From assembly GCA_013407085.1 (NCBI GenBank), contig JACCGJ010008235.1, positions 62,001 to 126,000 of the forward strand: 64,000 nt of DNA, given 5' to 3'. A program made the translations under genes and the position numbers. Positions 1 through 12,700 of this stretch are shown piece after piece (the stretch's first letter is position 1; each line of letters opens with the position of its first letter). A model generated the notes under the pieces. The model saw only the letters and a program-made list of their open reading frames with translations. It searched no databases and had not been told where the DNA came from. The DNA comes from Atriophallophorus winterbourni (lineage: Eukaryota > Platyhelminthes > Trematoda > Plagiorchiida > Microphallidae).

Positions 1-743
1 ATATGAAAAAGCAATTCAAAAACCATATCCGCATAGACCCCTCATCAGTTAGATTATGAGGTCCTCAACCTGAAAAATGTTATTCTACTCTGTAACCAAA
101 CTTCGATGAAATTTCTATAAAAATGCGATGCCGGGAATTTAGCTTCAGAATTGTGGTGCACTGCGATACGCACAATAAAATGCACAAGAAATTTAAAAAC
201 GGGTGAAAATATTGTTTTAAAGTTTCTTCATGTTACACGAAACTGAACTTATGAAAAACTCTGCTATTTTGTTTACCACCACATTAAAAGTCTCGCGAGA
301 GTTTTAAAAGTATTTGTGTGAACGTTTTTACTAATAATAAAGAAATGTGTGGTGAAATTAAATTTGATTCTCTCCTTACACCCACACGGACGACAGTTTC
401 GGTACTGATAGTGACTATTTAGATATATTGTTTAACCATAACACGTATTTTCGATGACGATTTTTAGAGGGTAGTCAATTTCATTTGAAACTTAGATTGA
501 ATTACTTTTGGTTTACCACAGAAAATCTGTTACATACCTATATATAATAGATATTTTGTTGTACATCGTAAATACATGTTTTATGTTAGTTAATCAGTGA
601 TATACTATTATATTTCGCTATACGTATGAGAATTACGGACAACATTCTTGCTAACTAAATTGGTGCACTGTATTTTTTTGTTTTAACAAGGACATTGGCT
701 TCAGCGTTATGTGAAATATCTAAATATATTGATTTTTTTCCAG
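1..743. other. Upstream region of tetraspanin A, no gene seen
   Basis: AT-rich sequence with no recognisable coding exon or mobile element. It ends in a pyrimidine-rich splice acceptor just before the first coding exon of tetraspanin A. A promoter or upstream non-coding exon could lie here, but no specific motif could be supported. Confidence 0.5.
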
Positions 744-756
744 AAATATTGGGAAA
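731..756 (+). other. Splice acceptor immediately before the tetraspanin A start codon
   Basis: A T-rich tract ending in CAG at 741-743 stands 13 bases before the ATG at 757. A 3' splice site there means the mRNA leader is either joined from an upstream non-coding exon or added by spliced-leader trans-splicing, which is known in flatworms. Tetraspanin B has the same arrangement (AG at 31876-31877, 15 bases before its ATG). The acceptor is seen; its use is inferred. Confidence 0.55.
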
Positions 757-3700
757 ATGATTTGCAACTTACCTTGTCGAATAGTGTTGATTGCGATCAA
801 CACGGTTTCATCGGTGAGTACAAGTTCTGTATTGTGAAACCATTACAATTTCGAATTAATTTCCAGCTATGAGAATAAGAAATTCAACAAATTCAAATTC
901 AGAAATTCTACACTGGATAAATCTGATTCATTGGAAATATGTTTGCACGACTAACCCCGTCAGATTAAAACAATACATAATTTCACATTTCGCCAGACAT
1001 TATGATTGATAAGAAGAATGGCAACGCAGCTACCATTTTATCCGATTGAACTCGCGTACCTAAGGCAACCGTAAATTGAGTGTGAAGACAACGTTGATGG
1101 CATCCGACGTAAATTTACTGAATGCTTTACTTCACGGCAGTAAAAGCTGGACCATTCACGCAAGGCACAAGCAGAAGATAAAAAAGAATCTGCCGTACCT
1201 TGAAGATATCGTGAATTGAAAATGTATCAAATGCTGAAGCGCTTCCTAAGGCTGGTCAATGAACATGTTAACCCTACTACAATCTTTTATGTATAATTTC
1301 ACTTTTATTATTGCTATCCAACACCCAGTTTGAGTATGATTTGATTATGTCCAAACAGCGTATTCAATCATTTGATGGAAATGATAACATTGAATTCATC
1401 GCAAGTATCATCATTCCATTCTTGAAATGTCGATTTGGATATCCAAGTCTGTCTGAGCTCCATTTTCAAATGCTTACACTATTATATTTTGGGGGGAAAT
1501 CATAAAATCTTGATTTTCCATGTTACAATTACCTAAAACATTTTCAGATTGTTGGTATCGCAATTTTAACTGTCGGGGCCATAATGATCTGGGGAAAATC
1601 GGCAGTGTCCAACTTACTTAACGATGCCTTGAAGCCGTTACTATCACAGTTGAAACTGACTCAAGACGCCGCAGAAGTGACGGAGTTAATATCAAGAATC
1701 CTAACTACCACAGGCATGTACATATTTTAATCTCTTGATGTTTGTTTGATGGTTTGATGCAAATAATTTGACGAATATTTACGGTTTTTTTAAACCACCT
1801 GCTGGTGATGCTGAGAAAGAAAATGGAATAGATTCATGAAGTCTATTCCTAGGCTTGTTCATGGGCTTCGATTCAATATATGATGGAAATCGCTTGAGCG
1901 CGTGTCGATTATAAATTTTAATTATACTTAGAAAAATTATTGTTATTGCTCTAAGCTTTCAACCTAGTTTACAATTTTCTCACTATGTTGTATCAATCAG
2001 ATTAGGATGGTACTAAACCTGCATATTAAGTGCAAACAACGCGAAAACCATCGCGTTGTGTGCGATTCGGATGAACGAACACCATATATCTGAATTGATT
2101 TTAATCTTTATTTTTGTGTAATCATGAAACATACAACACCGATTCACCGTTAGTATTCTGATGTTAATGCAACTGTGGTTAAAGGAAAATGTTCAGACAA
2201 CATACATATATTCGAATATTTCCTAATCGCATACACTGCACTTGTTAGGTGTATACGTGACCATCATATTCCACATGATTCAACGCAATATGGAAAAACA
2301 TTTGGAAAAGAGCAATTTAGTGAACCACATTTAAGCACACACATATATATTGGTTAAATCACTTGCGTTTTATTATCTAGTCGATCTTTGCATGTGTTTT
2401 GTCCACACAAACCCCACGACTGTTTTCACACTGATTTCATTCATCGGAGTAGTAAGATTGGTAACCTAGTACAGTGTAGAAATGTTGAAAAGCTGTTGTT
2501 CTGAATACACGAACAATTATTTTGTATACAGAAAAATCAAAACCGTTTATTTATTTTTGTCTTATTAACCAGTCTTTTGAAATCATATTGCATGTATATC
2601 GATTTGAAAATTGAAGCCAATTCAAAGAACATTTCTTATTATACCGGACAGTGCATCTACATAAACCAAACATCCTTGCTCCATTACTTAACTTAACTTC
2701 ACGGCTTTCGTCGTTGAAACATAATAATTCGTAATTGAAAGAATACAATGAGTGTTTGGTTAGACTGAATTAAGTACATGCTGATTAAGTACTAACTCGA
2801 AGATCTAATTGTGAAGTCGAAAAGAGACGGTGTGTAGACTATATTTCTCTATCGATAGATAATCTGAGCCTATTATTCACGGACAAACGTAGATTAATAC
2901 AGTTTGTGATTGTGGTACATTTTTATAATTCAATTATATTTATTATGACATGAGATACTTGTAGATTTCAAACATGCAGAACCAATATTTCCAATATGTT
3001 ACTCCATACATTCTCGTGAATCATAACACGTATTGATGAAAATCATTTTCATTGCAGCACCAGTTGGTATAGCTTTGTTTACTTTGGGTACATGTGTAGC
3101 AACCCTGTCTTTCATTGGTTACCTTGGTGCGTGCTGTAATATCAAAATACTTCTCAGTCTGGTAAGTTTTATTTTTCCTCATCATAATACTTAATAATCA
3201 AATTATACACCGAATTTTTAATATTGTGTTTCGAATGTCGCCACATAACAAAGTTCGACATTTAGATATAGTAATTTTTTCACCGCATCTTAATTTCATA
3301 ATCGTGGTGCATAAATAGGAAAATTAAGCTTTATTTGATGATAATAAAAGTTTCTGCTGAGAACATAATTGTACATATGATGTACGCAAATTTTAGTGGA
3401 ACATATACTTATTTAAATGAGAGAAAGTTCTTGAATCTCAGTAATTGCATGTATCTTTTTGGCTATTCACCGACCTTGCAAAGTGGTTTGCGTACGTTTC
3501 GTCACCAAACAAGATGAAATCATCACCGTCATTTGTTGCGAAGCGAAATGCACCTTTCTTGCTAGCCTGTGCTGCTTGAGATTCATGCCACGCATATAGA
3601 ACAAGCAACAACATTTTGGTCTGTAGGTATTGTTTAAATGCAGCGTTGTTTAAGGGACTGTGTCTGTGAATGTCATGCAACGAGGAATACTAGTGTATAG

Positions 3701-6700
3701 CTTTTTCTAACGGTGGCATGGACTTAACATTGTTTCTAATCAAATTCATACCCTTGGAAATTTCCGTGTATTGATACAAGAGACTTGTAGTCGTTTCTTC
3801 TAAGGTCAGTGATGCTCGTGTAGTCTTGAACTCAAACGTCTTCTTGTCTGCCCGACAAAATACACACCACAATATTTAAAAACGCATGCTATTAGACAGC
3901 ACCAACGGACCAATAAGATATCGTTTGTTATGCATGCGACAGAGGATTCAAAACAATCGTAGGACAAGCACATCCCAGAGACGCATGATAATGTAGTATA
4001 AATGAGATACACTTCAAAGACATTCGTCATTGCAAAAATTAAGGTGATGATGTAAACAAGTGTAGTGACAAAATTTGTGCAACGTACATAGCAAGCTCGG
4101 TGAAAATCACAAACTTAAACAACATATAACTGACATATCAACAAAAAACAGCATTATATTGTAATTATTAATTGATTGTTTTCTGATTTTTCCAAAAAAA
4201 TAATGATTTTAGTCCAACATTTTAATGAAATTCCTTGAGAACACTCTTCATAAACCAAAATGAACGGTTATTTTGCGCGTCAAAACCAGCTAACATTGAT
4301 TACAAGTTGTCCAAATTAAGACTAACAATCGATCAACTAAACTATAATTATTATTTGTACAGTCGGGTAATAATCGTACAAAATTTATGTAAAACATCTA
4401 ATATAAATTCTCAGTATGCTGCAATCGTGGGGATCCTTGACCTGGCCGCATTAATCTGCGTGATTGCATACTTTTCAGAAAGACAAAAGGTGAGTCGACG
4501 AACTAAATGTTGCAATGATCAAATCTCAATCACAAATTTTACAGAACACACACGCTTTAATTATCTGCCCCTGATGAACAAGGTTGACATAACCAAGCTG
4601 CTCTTTCACATGTGCTTACACTGGTGAATGCAGCACTAAAAGTGTCGTGGAGTGTGCTTGATGAAAACGCATGGAAATGAGGATTATTGAGCAAGCACTT
4701 GGGTTCGATTCACGTGCTACATCATGGGCACATGTTTTCGATCAAGTTGGTCACCCCAACCATATCCGATATTAAAATAATATTCACATTATGCTTATAA
4801 TCTATCCCTATTTTCAAGTCATTCAGATCTCCATCTTACTGTGTGTGCTTGATGAGTGCGTACTGGATATACATACATATGACTATTTTTACTGACTACG
4901 TTTACGAATTTTTTAAATTGTCTATGGAATAATATTAATAAAAAAACCGTAAGCAAATTATGTTTTAGTGTTTTTCAATTTAAATGGTCAGATCATACTA
5001 ATTTTTATTTAATATGAAACGATGTTTGATTCGCTGCCGATGTTATATTTTCGTGCAAAATGATAGTAACGAAATTCATTCGAATACACTGGTCACACAG
5101 TAACCTGTGGTTCATTAAAAATTGTTTGAATAAAGTAATAATTGAATAAATTAAATAGAAATCTAATTAGAATGAAATTTCATCTACAGATTACAAGTGG
5201 AAAGGCTTAATATTTCTACAAAATTAGCTAACATATAAGTTTGAGTTAAACTGGGTCGTCAAAATACCGTCGTGCATATTAAATATTAAACGAGAGATAC
5301 AAGAAATTGAATGTTAAAACTGGATCCTTAACAAGATTTTGAAATCCTTTTATTAGGTAATGGCACAATTTATTAAAATCAGTATTATTTAGATCATGAT
5401 CAGGCGACTACATTTCTGAATGGCGCGAAATTTAAACGAAATAATGATGTGGATCGGTTTTTTTATGTGGAGGATATTGAGAAAATTATTGTCAGGCTGC
5501 GTGTGCTCTTGTTATATCCACATACAATGTTGAACCCCGACAACAAAGTGAAGACTATCCGTGCATAAGTGTAGGTTGTCATTATTGCGTGTCGAATATA
5601 TACAAAATGTGACGAATCTGTTGAAAAAAACCTCGAATTTGCTTTTGGTATGCCAGTTTTGGAAGCAACCCATTATTTGCATCGCAGTAAGATAAATTTA
5701 CAAAAGTAACGTGCTGAGCATCCTTAACCGCAAATCCTCAACACTTGCTGTTTAGATTCAGATTGAATGCATTTAATCCCTAGTTGACGAGTCTTGATAA
5801 TGGTGTACTTAATTAATATGACGATGGCTGGTTTATCGAATCGATATCTTTTAGAAAACCACTTGCTTCTCCACAAATAATTGACCTCAATGTTTAGATT
5901 GTTTGTCCTAAAGTATATATTAAGTGAGAAATTCCATTTACCATATAGATTAGATTGCAATTATAATACAAAACACAATTAAATTGACACCATGTGTGAC
6001 GAAATATTCATAACCACTTAATCACACTAAATAACAAATTACAAAATTATTTTTTCAAGGTCGAGGAATTTATCGCAAATCAATATCTCAAACACGTGAG
6101 GAGCTACAAATCAATGCAACTTAACAATGTGGATAGTTTGATAATAGGTCTTGTTCAGCCGAGGGTAAGTCACGAAATGAACATGCGGTTTATTGTTTGA
6201 TTTTAGGAAATTACATTTCGGCACACTTTGAAAATGATTAGTTATATCAAACGGATTTATGATTGAAAATTGAAAATTTATGGTGAAAATAGCAAATAGT
6301 TTTACAATACCAGAGGATATACGTATGAAAGTTAAATAAATCGCAATTTCATGTTTGCGTCGACGTGGTTTAAATGAGAAGTAAATTTAATTACAAGTTT
6401 GACATGGAGCAGAAATATGTCAACCGGAAATACATGTTTCATTAAATTTGTTTTTACAAATGTGCGTGTCAAACAGAAGCAATACAAATTATTAGCTAAC
6501 TGTGAAAACACAATATTATTCAAAACAAACAATCATAGCAAAATGCTGAATTGCATGCATTTCCGTCAAAATCCACCACTGGTTTCGTGCTGTTCGCACT
6601 CATCATCAGGATGCGCATGCGCTTGAAACAGCGGAGGAATGGTGAACAAGAAGCACTTGTATGCCACAGTTCGATAAGGCTGGTAGGACCAACCTGTTCA

Positions 6701-9700
6701 ATCACATGTGTCCAAACACATGTATACAGGTATTATGCCCATAACCATGAACCAAAATGCTCATTTACATGCATTTCCGTCACACACAATCAACGAACGT
6801 TTTCGTGCTGTTTGCACTCATCAGGTAGGGACAGTAATATCTGGATCCGCGTGCGCTGGAAACATCGCGTTTATATAAAGTTCATGTAGTTCGTGGAGGA
6901 CAGAATATCTGTTGCTAGTTGCTCCACAAATGTAATGGCGACAGTTCAATTAGGAATGTGGTATTTGAGTGAAGAGTTTGTGTTTGCTGGCAGCTATACT
7001 GGAATCAATTTGAAAAAAGGTTCTGAGAGCTTTGGACGCCTTATAGATTTTTCGGTAGGTCAGGATGAGGTCGAGGGTGTAAAAACCGAGTCTAGTCATT
7101 CACTGCTCAATGGATGGATTGTACAATTCAGTAACTATTGATTGTCTTTCGAATTTCAAGATGAATTTTTCTGAGCTTGCGCTTTATAGTCCGTAACTGG
7201 GTGTATGTATGTATTGTGTGTGCAGAGAAGAGTAATATAATTCGTCTTAGTAAGCCAAGTACGCTGCATGCACACACTACAGAACATGTACAGCTAACCT
7301 AACGCTGGGATACAAATATGTTTCCCGATATACTCCACTCAAGTGCATGACTGTCATGTGTGTATGTGAACAATAAGAGTATCCAACTTGCTTCATGCTG
7401 CTTTTTCAAAAATTGAATAGCAGCTTGTTTTGAATTGGAGCTTCAGAGATCCTATCTTGGTCTGCTGGTAAAACTATGTGATTCCCAACAGAGTTGGATT
7501 TCATCCATATTTGTACAACATCTAGCGGAAATAAGAAGTTTACTTTGTGAAAACTGAATATTTCAAATTTAAAAATGATACGAAAATTTATAGATATTTT
7601 GTTGTTTAATTGCTAGAGCATATTTCAAAATAATTTCCAAATTCGAAATACACTCAAATCTTCGTACTATGTTACCCGTCGGGACCGAGCAATAGTGGCA
7701 TAGTAGCGAGAGTGGCATAGTAACGAGTGTTTGTAAAAACGGCTTTATTTTCTTAAGTCCATCTACTGATTTTACAATTTCACGTTCAACATTAGAATAC
7801 TTTTCAGTATTATTATCAAATACGCAACAAAATATTTAAAGCCCACCTTAATCGAAAGGGGTCAAATATACCGGAAAAAACGTCTAATCGACATGCATAT
7901 TAATTTCGTCAATTTTCAGCAACTTATTTATCAATTTATTAAATAGTTTTCTAGTGGTGCACATTATAAAATATGTAAATTTGTTCACAAGAGGAAACTC
8001 AAGATCACATCGAGATGTCGAAACAACGATTAACTATTATTGTAAGAACTATCCTACCAGTCGATAGTTGTAAATGTGTTCCAAATGATGAGTTGAATTA
8101 GTGATATTTTAAAATCGATTTCTCGTAATTATTAACCAATAAATTATGATCAAAATTTCTTTTAGCACATAAACTCATATTATGCCGAAATTGGAATATG
8201 GGATACATGTAGTGTAGATATAGCTTGATCAGGATTAAAATAACTGAAAAACTGGAAAACGTATAACCAGATTGAAACTAGTGATATTTGTTCAATAAAG
8301 TTTGCTGTGAATCATAACTAAAAACAGTCGCGAGCACAGGAATACATATATGCATGTGAATGTGGTTTATCAATAACTTAAACAGAATGCTGGTTTGTAT
8401 ACTTTTGTTGCCGCCTGCGGTGGCTTGGTCATGTCTATAGAATGAAAAATGGTCGTATTCCGAAATATCTACTCTATGGTGAGTTGCAATTAGGAAGTCG
8501 ACCATTGGGCAGACCGCACTTGCGGTACGAAGATGTTTGCAAAAATGATATGAAAGCTGTTGACATTGACCCCGCAAGCTGGGAAGAACTTGCTCTTGAC
8601 GGCTCACTTTGGAGGCATTGTATAAAGCGTCGACTGCAAGCCGGGGAGGAGCAAATACAGCTCCTGGCTGCTGAACGCAGATCACGCCGCCGGCGTGCAA
8701 CTGATGCAATACAACAGAGTTCTGACTATCGTTGCAAGCGCTGCGGGAGATATTGTTCCTCCCGAATCGGACTGTTTAGTCATTCAAAAAGTTGCAAAAC
8801 ATGAAATTCATGCGATGTGATGTACATCCATGGTCGACATCGACCGACGGAGGCTAACAACATACTTTTGTTACACGACCGGATTTAGCGCTGTTCTGGC
8901 ATATCAGACAGAACCAAATTTAATTAATGAGTGAAAAAACGTCACCCAGTTTTTAAAATCACGTGTGTATTGATTGAACTTCGTCGAACGGCCAGTGACA
9001 TCGACCAGGAGCAGACCAGTGTCTCTACAAGTTAATCTCCTGTTTTCATTGCTCAGATCAAGGTGGAAATGAAATTAATGATAGCAATGTAATGGCAATG
9101 TAAAATAAGCACTACGATCTATCGTAAGCCAGTCGACACAGATGCGGTCTTGCGATACTTATCAGCGCACCCCCAAAAGTATTCAGTTCATTTGCGAAAT
9201 CGCTGTTCTACAAAGTTAAGCGATTGTGCTGCGATGCCACCGATAAAAAGCGAGCCCATCAAGAAGTTAGTCGTCGACTTGCTGATCATGGTTACCCTAA
9301 GAGCCTAATTAAACGCCAACTGAAACGGGTTAAATAACCAGCACCCAAAACGGAAAAAGTTTGGCGTGCAACAGTTTCTATACCTTACGTTAAGGAAGCG
9401 TCAAAAGGGATAAGTCGAATCTTGAATAACGCAGGTATACGAGTAACGTATAAAAGGGGTAGAACGCTCCGTTCCTTATTAACGCATCTCGAGGATAAAA
9501 CACCTTTAGGCTGCGCGACGAATTGCGTATATAAAATCAACTGTAAGGGTTGCTCGGGAGTATATATCGGACAAACATCCAGAGAACTTAGTACTAGGAT
9601 AAGTGAACACAAAAATCGAATCGGTAAGCAGCCACGCAATTACAGTGAATATCAAACACTGATAAGAGATTCAGCACTAGCTGAACATGTGCTGGACACC

Positions 9701-12700
9701 GGTCACAGCGTAGATCTTGATAACGTAGAAGTGATAAGGCGGGGAATAAAACCATACATGGAACGACTTCACGCTGAGGCGGTTGAGATAACAAAGGCTG
9801 GTAAGAATGCTGTCAATGAGGTGGATGGGGCTGATATCTCCACAATCTGGCGTCCGGTCCTGCAGCGGATAAACATTAACGTGCGTAACCCCTAGTGTGC
9901 GCACCGATTACGCAATCGCGCTAATCTGTCAGCAGATGTTATTCACACCTGCCAAGATTAAAACAATTAAGGGATTATACGGCACGTAGAGGTGGTGGTG
10001 CGTCAGTTGATATTGAACGCGTCTGTCCTTCTTAACGAACGCAGAACCCATGATGGACTGTGCAGTTCTTAACCAGCTTATGATTGGTCAGGTGAATGCA
10101 ATTTAAGCCTGATCTCTGTTCGTACTGAAACCCTTGGTCTCACGAAGCTTCTGTGTCCGAAGCGAAACGTTACCAATAAACTACTCTCACCGATTCATTA
10201 CAAACTTTATTTTTTTCAGAAATTAATGATAGCTTGTTATTCCATTCGAACTAGTAAAATATCGATGAGAAATTGTATACCCAAAATCACTTATCGGCTC
10301 TGCGTCAACATTTTGAAACGTATGTATCTCAGCTGCAAAACTGAGAGAAATTTAACACATTAAAAATCGTTAAAAATGTTCACTATGTTGTTTTGGCATG
10401 CACAGTCCAAATTGTAGACAGATAATCACCAAATGTGTAACTTCCATCGACTGTTTACCTCTTTCGGCTGCAATGTAGTCGGTTGATATACTGAAGTAAA
10501 CTCAATGTCGTTTGCTTAACTAAAGTTAATAAACGTTCGATCAGAATAAAGTAAAGTATTGTAAAGTATTAACTTTCTAACCAATAATCCTCCAATCCAA
10601 AGTTTACGGCGCACAAACCCTGAATCTGGTTTTTATCTACTGAAATAAATTTAGTAGTAAAATCATGATACTCGATTCGGTACATCGCATTATGTCGTGG
10701 AACGGAGGAAGGAAACGGGAAGAAATCACTCATAAAAGAGGACACTTAAATATTACATTTTGTGTACACTGTGATGTGTTGACTAAGTGATTAAGATGGT
10801 TCAAACTGTTCATCACTTTACTACTATGAGTGAAGGCACTGCTCCTAACAGCTAAAATGAAATAAATCGCTAATTCGCGACGTAAATACAAGAACCCACA
10901 CAACAAAACTAAATGACCATTTTAACAGGAGAATTCAGTTTAATCCTGGAGCGCTACTAATTGCAATTCGAAGAAGCTCATACAGGTCTATGTGGAAACG
11001 ATTCTGAGAAATCTGTATACCAAATAACCAGAACAAATTTCTGAGTCGTAAATTACCTCAATATATTTGCTCGTCAACAGTATCTCTGAATTTCCTTATG
11101 ACCCGCTAAGCGGCCACATATTCGAATCTTGGTTCAGAATTTTCGAAGATATAGTTTAATCCAAATTTAATGGCGCTGATGATCGTTTGACACTACATCT
11201 TCTGCTGAGAAAACTGGGAACCATGGAATGCAAAATGTTTATTACCTTCACTTGGTTAGGATTGTTGAAAAAATGTTAAGTAAACAGTCATCATTGCGAT
11301 ATAATTGGTTAAAAAGTATTGTGATATGTTGGGGACGAATGTTGGCCTACTTCGGTTGATGTCAACCAAGGATGTACAACACAATCGCATGAATTTTTAT
11401 GTAATACAGCTTTTTTTAATGAATAAACATTCCAATTTAGGATGAACAATCTCTCCAGCAGCGCCTGCAAAGATAGGTAGAACTTGGTTGTAGGACGTCA
11501 GTTGCACGCCGGTGGCGTGATCTGCGTTCTGCAGCTAAGAGCTGTATCTGCTTCTCCACAGCTTGCAGACGACGCTTTACCCAATGCCTCCAACTCGCGA
11601 GAAAGTTTAATGGAGAGTGTTAACTTTTAAAATTTAAATAAATCACTGATGACCAGTTCATATATCTGATTTTTGTTTGCGGATTACTTGTTTCTCATAA
11701 TTATGATATTAGCACATGATTACTTTCGAAACTCAACCAACACCAAAACATTATCCTTTTGTTGATATCAACGAATTGTGAACCTCGAACGAGATACAGT
11801 TATGATTGAACTGCAATCAATTTCAAATGAAAAGTGTTAGGAGGCACCACACCCAACGAATAAAACAGACTGAATCGCTGATTCGATTAAAATTCGACAT
11901 AACAATTGATCAGTGCAAAACATTCCAAATCACTGCTCGGTTTTGACATTGATTGGTGTTTACCATAATTATCGACTTATTATTGAACCACATACTAGAA
12001 ACCTTTTATGACCATTATTGTAGTGTTCACTTTCCCTGCACTTACAAACCACAATCGTCTTCTGGCTGTTTGCCGTCATCAGGTGGTGACAGTAAGATCA
12101 AGTTCAGTGAGCCTTGATATAGTGGAAAAGCAGTAAATAAATTTATACTTTAGTGACACTGTGAAGTGTCGTTATTTGAACATAGTGTTGGTTTCTAAGA
12201 CCACTATTTAACACTGACATATAAATTTAACTGTTTCACTTGTTTTCAACTATGTCAAGGCTCAGTGAACCTAACCTTGTTGTCACTATCTGATGACGGA
12301 AAACAGCCAGAAACCCGATGGGGATGTGAGAATTACAAAACTATTCATTTCCATTGATTTGAACGATTGACTTAGATCCATTTTGTGGATCGTCATTCCT
12401 AAGTTGGCTGTGTTAATTCTTTTGTATTTGATCTCGTGATCCGAGTGTAAATAAATAGTTAATTTATAATTCAATTCAATTCAATTCAATTTTAATGGTC
12501 TTAAAAGCATATAGTTTAACAAAAACCACAGAATAATAAGGCAATTACGAATAAAATAGGTAATAAAAAACGGGATTTATTTGCTTACTGAGCAATTCCG
12601 GGATCAGGTAAAAAATCCATAGGACAGAAACTGTTTTCAAAGTTCAAAGCATTTATGGGGTTAAATATATAGGTTCAATATTTGGATTGGTCCTCATGAA

